From the NCBI GenBank assembly GCA_002286855.1, contig NRSV01000023.1, positions 186,001 to 250,000 on the forward strand: DNA of 64,000 bases, given 5' to 3'. Position numbers and translations under genes: made by a program. Positions 31,239 to 42,874 of this stretch are shown here, one piece after another; position 1 is the stretch's first letter; every line of letters begins with the position of its first letter. This stretch comes from Bipolaris cookei (lineage: Eukaryota > Ascomycota > Dothideomycetes > Pleosporales > Pleosporaceae). The notes beneath the pieces are model-generated. The model was not told the origin of the DNA. It was given only the letters and a program-made list of their open reading frames with translations, and searched no databases.

Positions 31239-32199
31239 TTAGTTGCAACCAGTACTGGATTGAAAGGCCGCACGACTTGGACGTGCGAGTGCGACCCCTA
31301 TGTGGACGATGCACGGATGGCGCACGGGCCATCCGATATTCATTCTGGCCAGGATCTGACGTAAACTCTCTCCACCGCTTTCCCAGCCTCCGCTCCCCAA
31401 TATTGTCCATGCAACTCCTCTTGTACAAGTGCTCTGGATGAACATAATTTTACGTCTATTCTGCCCTTGAATTGGTGTTCAACTGACCTTGCCATCAATT
31501 AGAGGCTGTGCAACCATTCCTCCACCCGTATCCTACATCTGGGTAAGGAGCACAGATGCATTCATCATCCGCAGCTCGTCGAACAAGCGATTCGTAAGTT
31601 TATAAAAAGTCAGAGTACTACCCTGAACGGAATTGCCTGACTTCTGCTGCTCGCCTCCATCTGGTGTCGCATTGGAGGCATCACGGGGACCACAAAGGGA
31701 GTTAGACCAGGCCACTAGGGTTTCGACACAAATACATTGAGATTACTGTTCATGACCCAGGTTTATAGCCCGGGTCAAGCTCATCTTGATAGTAATTACA
31801 TTTTCTAAAAACCTGCGCTTTCGAACAGTGAACGATCTCTGTGCCTAATCTTCAATTGTCGACTACGAGAAATTAGCGCGCTAACAAGGCGATGATTCGG
31901 ACGCTTGGGGTCGTAGGACAACTGTGTAGAATATATCTAGGAACGATAAAACTAATCAAGAACCAGTGGGTTAAATTTTCCATAGCTTCCATGAGAATTG
32001 AGAAAGTGATATTTTTGGTCACCCATGACCGTATCATGTCAAAGACCCATCATGTGAGGTTGTTAAGTAGGACCGGGTGTATTCACAGTCTTGCGATCAC
32101 AAGTATTCTCATTTCAGCTTACAAAAACAATGTAATAAATTTTAACATATCAGAATAAGAAGTCTGAACTCATTCATTCATGGCCGCATACAGGCTGGT
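31239..32199. other. Spacer between U6 and HAL2, with two unassigned minus-strand readings
   Basis: Two minus-strand readings look more protein-like than chance. One is at 31533-31715 (begins MAWSNSLCGPRDASN and includes FYKLTNRLFDELRMMNASVL). The other is at 31239-31445 (begins MFIQSTCTRGVAWT). They may be fragments of one broken gene separated by a poor segment. I recognise neither. 31740-32200 is A/T-rich and empty. Confidence 0.3.
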
Positions 32200-33450
32200 T
32201 TATTGCTTCGCGCTCAGAACCTCCTTGACGACCGCAATGACCTGTGGAAATGCATCCTTGGGGGCAGCGACTACGCCCTTGTTTTCTTTGAGTGTCCTAC
32301 CAAGACCAAAGTCAAGCGGCTTTCCATAGGCATCAGTAACTTCACCCCCTGCCTCTTGGACAAGAACAACGCCAGCGGCATGATCCCAGATCTTCTCTTG
32401 ATAAGTCTTACTAGTGGGCAATCTCAGGTATAAGTCGCCAGCTCCACGGGCAATGGAGCAATATTTGGCTTGCGAGTCCATGCGGACCGAGGGCTTGGTG
32501 ATGCCGAGTTTGGAAGCAATAGCAGCATTATCACCCTGTGATGAGTGACCCGCTTCAACAGACTCGCAAAAGGTAGCTTGGGTAACATCTGACAGCGGCT
32601 TCATCTTGATACTCTTTGGCTCTTGAAGGCCACCCTTGCTCAGCGGTCGGCTGGTAGCACCTTGGTCCTTTACTGCAGCAAATAAAACACCCTTCCCTTC
32701 TTTATCATCTGCGTCTTGTCCAGTGGTGACATCGAGGGGTGCTTGGTCATCTACTGGGAGGTTGGGGCATCCGATGACACCCAAAGTCGGAACGCCATCT
32801 ACGAGCAAGCCTAGGCAGACCGCGTACTGTCCGCCACGCAGGAAGCCCTTTGTGCCGTCAATGGGATCAAGTGCCCAAATTCTTCCCTTCCTACCTCCCT
32901 CGCTGTTTCCCTGGTCGATAGCAGATAGCATCGCGTCGGCGCTCTTGATGGGCCCGCCAATCTTGGATTCTGCCGCACTGTCGTCTAACTTTGCTGCTTG
33001 TACGAGATCCCAGACAAGGTCACGTAGCGAGTCATTCTTGCGGAGATCGTCGGCATCCTCTTCTCCAACTATCTCATCCTCGGGGAAAGCGTGCTTTATG
33101 GATGCAATGATGAGGGCCTGTGCGCCAAAGTCCCCAATTGTGACAGGGGACGAATCGCTCTTGGACAGGGTGCCCTTGGAGTGGCTCGAGTATACCGACT
33201 TTGTGAGGATGGAGGCGCGTTGGACGGCCAGGAGAGCAATCTCAAGCTCTTTTTCATATGCCATGGTGTGCGTACTGGAATTCGTATGCAGGAAGTGTGA
33301 CGTCTGTATTGCGATGGATGGGTAGACGTGCTGTTTCAATTGAGAAAGACGAGCAACACTGCGAGAGAGCAAAGACGGGTTGAGGAGTGAGAAAGCCAGG
33401 ATGACAAGAGCTAGCAGGAAGAATCTTGATGGCGCGATATGAGTGGACAT
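32200..33450 (-). CDS. MET22: 3'(2'),5'-bisphosphate nucleotidase, Hal2/Met22 family
   Basis: A single exon encodes 416 residues from 33450, or 354 from the in-frame ATG at 33264, which has a better context (CACCATGG) and matches the usual family start MAYEKELEIALLA. The enzyme removes the 3'-phosphate from PAP/PAPS, protecting sulphate assimilation and RNA turnover; yeast Hal2 is the lithium- and sodium-sensitive form. The Li+-sensitive phosphatase motifs are complete: GEEDAD, then DPIDGTKGFLRGGQYA, and WDHAAGVVLVQEAGGEVTD. If the longer form is made, residues 9-28 (RFFLLALVILAFSLLNPSLL) form a hydrophobic segment followed by an Arg/Ser-rich stretch, which could be a membrane anchor or organelle-targeting sequence. 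It shares an upstream region with the divergent Rsm1-like gene. Confidence 0.92.
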   Translation of the reverse strand: MSTHIAPSRFFLLALVILAFSLLNPSLLSRSVARLSQLKQHVYPSIAIQTSHFLHTNSSTHTMAYEKELEIALLAVQRASILTKSVYSSHSKGTLSKSDSSPVTIGDFGAQALIIASIKHAFPEDEIVGEEDADDLRKNDSLRDLVWDLVQAAKLDDSAAESKIGGPIKSADAMLSAIDQGNSEGGRKGRIWALDPIDGTKGFLRGGQYAVCLGLLVDGVPTLGVIGCPNLPVDDQAPLDVTTGQDADDKEGKGVLFAAVKDQGATSRPLSKGGLQEPKSIKMKPLSDVTQATFCESVEAGHSSQGDNAAIASKLGITKPSVRMDSQAKYCSIARGAGDLYLRLPTSKTYQEKIWDHAAGVVLVQEAGGEVTDAYGKPLDFGLGRTLKENKGVVAAPKDAFPQVIAVVKEVLSAKQ

Positions 33451-33855
33451 GAGCTAATGGTCTTGAACCCCTCCACGCGTTGGTGGGGGTTCTGCCGTGG
33501 GATGGGTTCACGGCCAGGGACCAAACTTGGCAACGGCGGGCGGAGGTTACTGCTTTGGTAATGGCCGCCATAGCAACAACAACAACCCTACAGCTTATGT
33601 GACGAACTAGCTACTTTCGATATTGCCATCACACGTCGCTTTCTCTGCGTTGGCATTTTGGCGTTTCTTTTTGCAACATTCGTCTGACATTCGGCTAAGA
33701 CCTTGACTCTCCTGTCTGACCTGGATGAGAGTAAACAAAGACTGGTACACACAAGCCCACCCACCTGCCACATCACGGCGCACGCCATTCTGTGCATCAA
33801 AGCTCGAAACACGCCTACACGCAATATCGCTGCTCAGCTAGCTCAATAGTACATA
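33451..33855. promoter_or_regulatory. Shared upstream region of Hal2 (-) and Rsm1-like (+) genes
   Basis: Only 405 bp separate the two divergent starts (591 bp if Hal2 begins at 33264). No gene is seen within. Both promoters must lie here. No specific operator is recognised. Confidence 0.55.
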
Positions 33856-35422
33856 ATGGCTTCGACACAGCAGCAGCCAGCGCTTGCAACCACCAAGCGC
33901 AAGTTCAACAAACTCCTCGACAACCTCACCGCAAGTACATCCACCACTTCACTCGCGAATAGCCTCCAAGAATCGAACGCATCGACGGAATCGCTTTCAG
34001 ATCCAGATGATCCTGATCAACCAAACAAACGCCCACGCAGTGCAGGCTTAAGCACAGAACGAGAACGGAACATATCAGAGGGCCAGGAGCGCATACGACA
34101 ACTGAAGGAGCAACTCATGACGCCACGAAGAGAAGGAACCGTCAGAGTTGTAGGAAAGACGCTATACACCCCCAAAGCCTCGACGCCAAAGGCCTCGACA
34201 CCGCGCAAAGAACCAAACTTTCAACCCTACAGCCAAGAGCATTTTCTCGCGAGGCTTAAGACATTTGCAGATGTGAAGAAGTGGACTACGAAACCAGATG
34301 CGATAAATGAGGTCGAGTGGGCCATGAGGGGGTGGAGCTGCGATATCTGGAACACAGTCGCCTGCAAGGGAGGCTGTGAGAACCGTGTGGCGGTCAAGCT
34401 GAGGCCTAAACGAAAAGACGCAAGTGGAAGAGATCTTGAAATGAGCGAAGACCTGACAGTTGAGATCGATAGTGCGTTGGTGGAAAGATACAAAGAACTG
34501 ATCATTGAGGGACATGCCGAAGATTGCTTGTGGAGGAAGCGAGGCTGTCAAGGTATGCGCTGAGATGTGTATGAAATGGACGCACTTTCTAACAACCGAA
34601 ACAGAAGATATTTATCATATCCCCATCGCATCGCGAGCAAAGAGCTCAGCCGAACTGCTCGATCGATACCGCTCCCTTAGGGCCATAGCTGCCGACCTAC
34701 CCTTTCTCGAACACATCACATACCCCGAGCCGTCAATACGCCGCATCGTCGAGCGCATACCTTCTACATTCTTCACATCGACGCCCGACACTCCATATCC
34801 CACGTCATCAATCGACATTGTAGCCTTTGGCTTTGCTCTTTTCGGATGGACAGGCGTCTCAGAATCGCGCATCTCCCTCGCAGTGTGCAACCACTGCTTC
34901 CAGCGCCTTGGTCTTTGGCTCTCCTCTGCCTCGCGCCTACAAGAAATGAGCCGAAAACTCGAAGTCCCCGTAGACAGCCTCCGCCTGAATCTTGTAGAAG
35001 CCCACCGCGAGCACTGTCCCTGGAAAAACGCAGAGGTACAAGGAAACTCCAAAGACGGACCTATAGCAAACATGGCAGCCTGGCAGACGCTGCAATTCAT
35101 ACTCCTAGGCAGACCCAAAGACGCCTTTTCATCTTCTTCCGCTGCTGCCCCGAATACCCCGCAGAAACAGACGCCGAGGAAATCGCATGCCGGCCGCACG
35201 GACAGCGTCGAGTTGGATGCGGAGCTCGAGTATCCGCGCGGCAGTATGGATAGCGTTGAGCGACCCAAGTATAATGACGAAGATGAGGAGGGAGGCCTCA
35301 AGGAGAAATGGATCAAGTTGAAGGCGAAATTGAAACGCAGTGCTAGTAAAAAGAGTATGAAGAGCACGAAGAGTGGAAAGAGTGGCAAGAGTGGGAAGAG
35401 TACTTTTACGAAGGAGAAGTAG
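33856..35422 (+). CDS. C3HC zinc finger protein, NIPA/Rsm1 family
   Basis: Two exons, 33856-34552 and 34605-35422 (52-bp intron, GTATGC...CTAAC...CAG), give 504 residues. The N-terminus is Ser/Thr-rich with a basic patch. The C3HC zinc finger follows at about 130-240: a Trp-rich start (WAMRGWSCDIWNTVAC), a Cys pair and GHAEDCLWRKRGCQ. A second Rsm1-type region comes later (LAVCNHCFQRLGLWL and EAHREHCPWKN, about 345-400). The tail is a Lys/Ser-rich repeat (KSGKSGKSGKS). Fission yeast Rsm1 acts in mRNA export, while human NIPA is an F-box-associated nuclear protein; the filamentous-fungal role is not established. The intron falls within the zinc finger, as in relatives. No damage is seen. Confidence 0.88.
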
Positions 35423-36447
35423 ATGTTGTCGAGAGGATATTTCTTTTTCTTGGAGAAAGACGATTTTCATATGGTGGATTTGGTTTCCTTTTAATGAATA
35501 CCTTCTTCTTTTCTTTTCTTCTTGGATACAAAGGGGTAGAGGGTGCAGGGCAGATCGGATGAGAGAAAGAATGTTGTCGAAAATGGAGGAAATAGAACTT
35601 ATAATTCCATTTTTCTTATTCAACTACGTTCGGAATATTCTCAGTCTCAAGCTTGTCACGCTTCCAGATATCTCAATGCGAAAAGTTGTAAATAGTGAGA
35701 GACGGTTCAAAGTATTGCCATTGCAACAGCAAACAAAACGTGTAATGCAGTCTATCGAAAAAGCTGGTTACGTTTGAGCTCCCACCAAAAAAAATATATA
35801 CGAAAAGACAGAAAAATCAAAAATGGACTGATTGAAAAACCGAAAAATGCAAAGAGACTATGAAATACAAGACCAAAGAAAAATACTACTATGACACAAC
35901 AGCGGAAAACCAAACAGAACCCAATCACATATTCCCTCCCTTTCCTTGCCCTACCCTTCCTATTTTGTCCCTTCATTGACCCTGCCCCCCTCAATTCGCC
36001 CATCGCCCATGCTTACCAAACCAAAGAAGCAAATAACAGAACAAAACAGATAAATAAGTTCCCGAATTTAGGGTATCACATATTGAAGATGCCCACCGAC
36101 TACCCCCCGCACACATACTCCTCCCCCATCCCTTTCCCTAACCCATTCCGATTTGCCCAAAAATAGACAAGATAAGATAGTATATAAAACCGAGTAAAAG
36201 AAAAACGATGATAGATTCGAGTAACGAAAAAAAAGAGAGAAAACGTGAATAAGAAAAAGGTCACACAGGGATTCTGGGATCTCCTTTCCTCGCTCTTCCC
36301 CACCGCTAGCCTCGTCGGCGGAAACTCCGTTCTTTTTTTCCAGCGCCGTTTCCTCCTCGAAAATGCCCTTCAACTCCCCTATTTGCGATAAAAATGCATA
36401 TCTGATATCGAAAAAACTATATATGTTATATATTGCAATCTTTTCTG
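35423..36447. other. Convergent 3' region, A-rich, no gene
   Basis: Lies between the 3' ends of the Rsm1-like (+) and F-box-like (-) genes. Short A/T-rich readings only. It should contain both 3' untranslated regions and polyadenylation sites. Confidence 0.5.
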
Positions 36448-39400
36448 TCAAGAAACAATGGTAGGGGTGGGTGTAAGAACGCCACCGCCCATGGTATCGT
36501 CATCGTCGAATTCGTCGACAAAAGTGCTTTCGGCGCCTGCGTCCAAGTCGTCCGTGTCAATGTCTGCTTCTTCACCAGCATCGTTGAGTTCCTCAATTTC
36601 CTCGATGCCTTCAGCTGCGTGCACGTGCTCGGGTTCGAGTTCCACGGGCATATGCATGACTTGAGTGTTCATGCTATTTGCATACATGTTCGGTGGTAGA
36701 TGCATCTGTGATAGCTCGTATTGGAGCGCTTCAATGTTCTCGTGCAGATGCTCCGTCATCTCGACATTATTTTCCTGGTCGTCGGAATGGTCGTATGCGG
36801 TGTAAAAGAGCGAGGGGCCAGATGCGGTGATGCTCGTAAAATGTGCTGGTTCTTCCGTCACGCCAAACACTGTCGTTACAGTTATAGAGTCAGGGCTCGG
36901 GATGGGATCAGCGTGGTACACGCCCGAGAAAAACTCGTACATGGCTCCAGCCAATTCATCGGCATGTCCGCGCTCCTCCTTGTCCTTTTTCTGTTTCGCC
37001 ATCGCCCGTTGTTCTGCTTCTTTCTTGGCTAGAATCTCGGCTTCCAGCCGGCACTTTGCGCGAACACTGGCTTTACGTGCACATGTCGGGCAATGGTAAT
37101 TGACGGTGCAGAATGTGCATGTGCACGACTGTGTTGATGCAGAGCATTGCTAAATCTATTGTCAGTGTTATATGTTAACTTATAGAAAGAGGGGAACGAA
37201 CATCACAAACAAGGACTGCGCACTCGGAGCATTCTTTGAGCATGGCAGGACATTGCGGTCTGCTGTCTCCCACCGGTCTCGGGTATTGGCAAAAGTAGGC
37301 TCCGCAACCTTCCCATTGAACAGGATGACGTGGATTGCATGGCAATGGAAGTGGGTTTGTGACTGGATGATTGACAGGTACTCGTTGTGGGTTTTGCAAC
37401 CAAGGGCTTGTAGATCGACCCCTGACACCAGAAACACTGAGGGATCGTGGGCGCGCTGAGCTAACAGGAACAAAAGACAAAGAAGAAGCGAGAGGGAATG
37501 GGTCAGGATTCGGCATCGAGTTGAACGAGGTTGTAGTCGACATGTCGATTGAGGAATGCTGTGGAGGAGCAACAAGGATCTGTGACTGTGACATTGGCGT
37601 CTCGGAGGATTCAGACTCGTTGTCTCCGTTGGAGTACAAGTCGATATTCGACGAAGACGCAGTAGGCGTGCGCTCGGGGTCGGGTGTGCTCGCTCGGTTT
37701 GGGTTAAACTCGGGGATGACGAGACGTTGTGGTGGCTCGTTGTGTGCTCGAACATGCTCCCGCTCCGTGTGCAGTTCGCGGTAGCCACATTTGCGGACCT
37801 TCAATGCCCGGAAGTCGTGTTCTTTGCAAATAGGGCTCTTGCAGGCCCGGCACGAGACCTTCCATCTAAAACTCCTATAACAATCATTGCACAAGCCTCT
37901 AGGACATGTTTGCTGTTGCAGGTCTAGCGAATCCTGCTTCAGGTATGAGAGTATGTCAACATCCTCGCCAAGCACATACTCATAGAGGCCATTGTTCTTC
38001 AACTCTCGAATGTAGTCGACAGGTCGGAGCGAGTTGCTGAAATCAGGATCTTCGAACTCTTTCTTGCGTGGTAGAGGCGCTGCACGTATCTTGTCTGCAC
38101 CTCTGCCTCCTAACCCAGTACCCAGAACGGCAATTCCACCACCACCGGAAAATATAGGCTCCAGACAACACCAATGCATGTTGAGCTTGGGAGGTTCGCG
38201 GTTAGCAGGCGGGACAGGCATTCCATTGTTCATGTTTCCGCCATCTTCAGAGTCGGAAGAGTCGTCGTCGTGCGCGCTCTCGTTCATGAGGTTTGGTGAT
38301 CGTGTCGCTCCGGGCGCCCACCAAAAGCGATTCCGGTCAGCCCTCTCTTCTTGACTGCGCTCTTCTGCAGACGGCATCGACCCAGATGCTTGCCCAAGTG
38401 AACCCAGCGTGCCCAGAGTGCCGGTATTTCCGAAAGCCAGGTTTGCAAAATGCCGTGTCTTTGCGCGTTTTCTCGGTATTGGTCTGTTGAAGGCGCAGCT
38501 CGCACACAGCGTCTTCCGGCAGCCCATGCAGTGCATACGAACACTGCACGACTCGCACCGCTCTAGAATAATGTCTTCGCATTGTGAACATTTGACGTCC
38601 TTGACAAAGGCTGTGTGACTCCTTCGTTCGTGCACTGGGACGTGTTTGCCTTCTCCTGCAAAGTCGCTATTGTCAGGCCCAAGTGGCTCGCCATCTTGGC
38701 CCGTCTCAGCAATTTCCCATAACCTGCCATCGTGGTCGCCCAGCTTCTTGGTGCCGTCCACTGACCCTACGCGATTACTTGATCGCCAGAGCCTGTCAAA
38801 GGGCACCCAGACTTCCATGTTCAACGGACCTGCTCTTCCTGCATGGTAGTCTTTTCGCCGAAAACACCTGCCACCAGGGCTCGGGCACCATGCAGTGTCG
38901 GTCCATATTCCCAGCTGATGGCATATTTCGATAAGTTGGTGAGTGGGGTCGGAGTCAGAGTCCCTTCGGATGAGAGAGGAGGGAAGGTAGGGGCGTCGGC
39001 GGTGGTGTCGGCAGCGGTAGGTGTAGAGGCTTTTGAGGGCGAGGTCCTTTTGGATCCATGGGGCATCCTTAAGGGTGTAAGGTTCCAGAAATGGGACAAT
39101 GTGGTATTTGATGGAGACATTCTTGCAGCCACGGACAGATAGGTGCTGGAGCGTGTGAATGCGCGGGCCGAGGACGCTCCCGACCAGGGCTATGCCTGTG
39201 ACTGCCGTGTTGCAGAGATCTAGGTTGGTCAGTCGTGTGCCGTTGGGGGATATGATGTGTTTGAGGAGGGCGTCAAAGGAGTAGGCCTTGGATTGGCGCT
39301 CCCGGTTATCGGGTGTCTCGTTGCCCGGGGAGCCGACAGTGACGGCGGGCTGGGGCAGGCGAAAGGAAAGTGTCTTCCATGCAAGCGGGTACTGGCGGAG

Positions 39401-39652
39401 AAAGTCGCGCAGATGACGGGAGGTGTGGTAGAGTTGGAGGAGGGCGGCGGTTGAGATTTGGGCGAGGAGCGATTCGAGGATGGGGGGATAGGCGGTGATG
39501 ATGGATTCGAAGAGGCTGAGCGAGGCGTCGTGTGCAGCGGCGTGGACCATTGCCGTGGACGTGGGTGTGGGTGTGGGTGTGGGTGTGGGCGTGGTGGTGA
39601 GCGAGTCGCAGGTCCATACGGCCGCGTGGACGTGCTGCTGTTGCGTGGCCAT
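36448..39652 (-). CDS. Large F-box-like, LRR and cysteine-rich zinc-binding protein
   Basis: Two exons, 37202-39652 and 36448-37149, give 1050 residues. The donor is the weak GTTCGT and the acceptor TTTAG; the join is in phase and links two halves of a Cys-rich block (LVCD/QCSASTQSCTCTFC), which supports it. The ATG at 39652 (MATQQQHVHAAVW) was chosen; another in frame at 39715 is possible. Order of features: a Thr-Pro repeat (about 21-31), an F-box-like helical region (about 50-100, ISTAALLQLYHTSRHLRDFL), an LRR-like segment (LTNLDLCNTAVTGIALVGSV), and three zinc-binding clusters (CSQCEDIILERCESC, CNDCYRSFRWKVSCRAC, CSECAVLVCDQC). A coiled, Lys/Glu-rich stretch and a very acidic tail follow. 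It is probably an SCF-type adaptor or chromatin-associated protein; the function is unknown. Confidence 0.8.
39561..39590. repeat. Hexanucleotide repeat (GTGGGT)5 in coding sequence
   Basis: Five 6-bp units, the last with one change. On the minus strand they encode the Thr-Pro run near the N-terminus of the F-box-like protein. A 6-bp unit keeps the frame, so copy number can vary without breaking the gene. Confidence 0.85.
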
Positions 39653-40772
39653 GAGGGTGCCAGCCGCGACGGGAGAGAGAGAGTGCGGACAGAGACTCTC
39701 AAGGGATGTGTACATGCACAAGCGCAACGCGTGGGTCGTGTCGCGCAGGCGAGGATGGTCGTGTGAGTGAGGCGTGGGCGGGCCGTGGGTCAGTCAGTAG
39801 TCAGTAGTCGGTAGTCAGTCGTAGTCGGTCGTCGGAAGAGCACACACGCACACAGGCTGCTTCACGGGCCAAGCATCGAAGGCGATCCGGTTGTCTGGCC
39901 GGGCGATCCTGAGCCTCTGTCTCTGCCTCAGCAGCCAGCGAGTCCAGCTACGGTCAATTCGCCATGAACAGGTTGGAACACCGTCCCATGCCACCGCCGC
40001 CGCCTCTCTTGAATCCACACCAGCAACTGTTGGGCGCGCCAAGCACACGTCTTCTGCCGCATAATGGCATACATGGGCAGTCGGCCCTGCTGGTGCTGGT
40101 GGCGCGGCACACATACTACGGTGGGCTGGCGTGGCCTATCGGCCACCAGCCCTGCCACTGACTTGCATCTGCATCCATTGCCTGCCAGCTCAACACCGTG
40201 TGTCTGGCTGGCTGTTTGCTTCAATCAGGCCTAGTGCCTTTGTTGCGTGACTACTAACTGACCATGTGGCCGCATAACGTTATGTGTGTATGTCGAGTAC
40301 GGTACGTGACATACATACATACATGATTCTCACCTCTCTGTCGCGCACACACCGCCTTTGGATGCTACGGTAAGTATGTAGCAGTATCAATCACGGCAAT
40401 GTCACGTCCACTATCGTCTAAACAAAGGCGCCAGCTCAAACCCAAAAAAAACCAAAACCACAATCACTCCAAACACACTTGCTTGCACAATCGAAACGCC
40501 AAGCCAAACCCACAATCCAGTCACCACCCCTTGCGCCTAGCAACTCACGTGAGCCACGCCGTGGCCAGTAATCCTACAAAAAACAAAAGCCTCCATGACT
40601 TGCTGCGTTACCCAGACCGGGCGCACGATGAAGTGGCACCCACTCGACACAATCGTCAGATAACCACCGTCTGCCTTCTGACAACCACCGCTCTGACCCC
40701 ACTTTGCCACTGCCAGCACCACCACACCCACTACCGCCCCGACCGCCAGCAATCCCACCCATCATAATCTAC
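39653..40772. other. Promoter of the F-box-like gene and 3' region of the next regulator
   Basis: No gene is recognised. Just upstream of the F-box-like start lies an irregular AGTCAGTAGTCGGTAGTC repeat (39789-39836). CATACATACATACATG occurs near 40310. The right part is A/C-rich on the plus strand and holds the 3' end of the gene at 40773. Confidence 0.5.
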
Positions 40773-42874
40773 CTAGAACACCCAGTTGCCCTCCATGTCT
40801 AGATCCTCTAACCCATCAAACAGCACAATATCCCAATCCACCTTCGATCCTGTCCCACACCCCGATGTTGGCCACAGCGAATTATTGGTAAACGAGAAGA
40901 CGGGCAGACGATCGCCAGACGCCGTCGCATTCATCAGCTTCCCCGCATCAGAGTCAATGTCGAACCCCGTCCGCACCGGCAGCTTTTGAAACTCCATCTC
41001 CACTGTCCCGAAAAATGGCAGCGTGTGTCGTATGCTCCCGGCCGCCTGTCGGTTCGGATCCAACGACGATAGCATCTTCTTCAGTGCAATGGCACTGCGA
41101 GCTGCTATCTTTTCCCGTGCTCCTCCTGCCTTGGCCAGCTTTTCCATCTCGCCAATCAGTCGGCATATCATGGCAAAATCTGTTCCCTTTGTCTGTTGCA
41201 CCTCCATCCTGTCCTTTGAGCTCAGATCAATCACAATGTCCAGCGTAAGCGTCACAGCCGCAATAAACACGGCCGTCTCCGCCAGTCGACAGCACGCCTG
41301 CGTCATGCTGGCGTTTCGGAGCGCAAACCATCGCATCAAGACGTTACGACTTGCGTGCAGTGCCGTCATCTTTGAGTAGTCATATCGCCTATCCTGGTGA
41401 GCTCGCAGTAAGTATGGCAAGTGAATAAACATCCGTGTCTCAAAGTGAAATATCTGCACTATCAGTCGCTCCAGTGCTGCCGACGATTCAGGCGATCTTG
41501 CTGTGGGCGGAATATTTGGCACCTCCCAAAACTCTTTTGGCATCTCTCGCATGTACATCTCGAGCTTCTCGTCCAGCTTAAGTGCTGCAGAGTACCCTTG
41601 CGGCGACACTTCGCGGTTCAGCTCCGCCACCTGCTGAGTGATTTCGTTGAGCTTCGCACGGTGTTGAAGATGCGAGTCCGCGTCCGCTGGCACTGGATAA
41701 TTCTCCGCCCCAAAAGGAAGCCGAAGATGCAGACACAGATACCGATCCAGATCAACAAGGCTACGCCATATGCCCTTTGCATTCGACACCGTCGGAATTG
41801 GTGGCTTGTGGTCTGGTTGCGCTATGATGCGCTGGAATCCCATGAGATGGGCTAGATTGAGGCCGCGTCGAACCACCAGCCACGACTGCCTCAGTGATGC
41901 GTTAGTCAAATGGTGGAATGCGAGTAGAAGCAGCGTCTCAAGCCCATGCAGTGTCATCATCTGTTCGTCCGACGAGGCAACAATAGATGTAATCGTTGCA
42001 ACATAGCTCTGCACAGTTGCGTCCAAGTCGTGTATGCTCGACAGTCGCGATATATCAAAGTCGGCCGGTAGTGAGTTGAGACAGATGGCCAAGTGCAGAA
42101 GCGTCCGAGCCACAATGATTGATCTTTCCTGAGCAACTGCTTGCATGTCGAGGGCGTATGACTGGATGTCTTTGCGTACATAAATTTCTTGCGACGCTCG
42201 ATAAATGTTCTCGAGTATCATCCAGCCGTTCGATGATTCAAACACAATATCCGCGTCGCGTTGTGATGGCAGCAGAGCCACCAACGATCGATGGGCATGG
42301 TCATATACCTCAAACGATTCTTTGCGCTCTTGCTTATCCACAAGCGTCTGTATCGAAGGTGCCGAAGTCCATGTTTGTGCACCGAGCTGCTACTGTCAGT
42401 GGGTTGTGTGCCAGCAAAACATAGGGAACTCACAATGCCGTCTCCTATCGACGACTCGCTCCGCACATCGCTTGACAAGCCTAATCTACACCATTTGCTA
42501 ATCTTCTCGCTCGACCCTGACGCAGTCAAGGGTGGACTTTGCAGCCCACTCGGTCTGCTATTCGTCGAACTCTTGCGACACACAAATCGTTCAAAGAGCT
42601 GCTCAAGCTTGCTCAGTCTTTCCGCCATATGCACTGAGCATGTATTCTCCTCATCTGCAGATCCGGAAAGACTTTGGTCCAAGCTAACCAATGATGGCAC
42701 ATTGGTTTGGCCTGCATGTACGTAAACCTTGCGTTTCTTGCCTATGGAAATGTCAGTATACAGCCCCAAACACACTAGTACATCATCTCCTATCCTACAT
42801 TGCCAGCAAGCCCGACGGGGGCTTTTGGATATTCTTTTCCTAGAATAATTACTCGTGTTGCTGGGCATATCCAT
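40773..42874 (-). CDS. Fungal_trans-type transcription factor with incomplete Zn2Cys6 cluster
   Basis: Three exons, 42799-42874, 42434-42741 and 40773-42389, in consistent phase, give 666 residues. The start MDMPSNTSNYSRKRISKS leads to RRACWQCKKRKV, the perfect first half of a Zn2Cys6 cluster. What follows is YVHAGQTNVPSLVSL, with no further cysteines where four are expected. A short coiled coil (AERLSKLEQLFERF) comes next. After a Ser-rich linker the Fungal_trans region starts at GAQTWTSAPSIQTLVDKQER and extends over about 500 intact residues, including GWMILENIYRASQEIY and NLAHLMGFQRI. The large open domain argues that the protein is still made. Either the cluster is genuinely degenerate, making it a regulator without this DNA contact, or my exon join is wrong. 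Targets unknown. Confidence 0.8.

Noticed and set aside
35888..36166. 91-codon Pro-rich plus-strand reading
   Set aside because: A/C-rich sequence in a convergent 3' region with no gene-like context.
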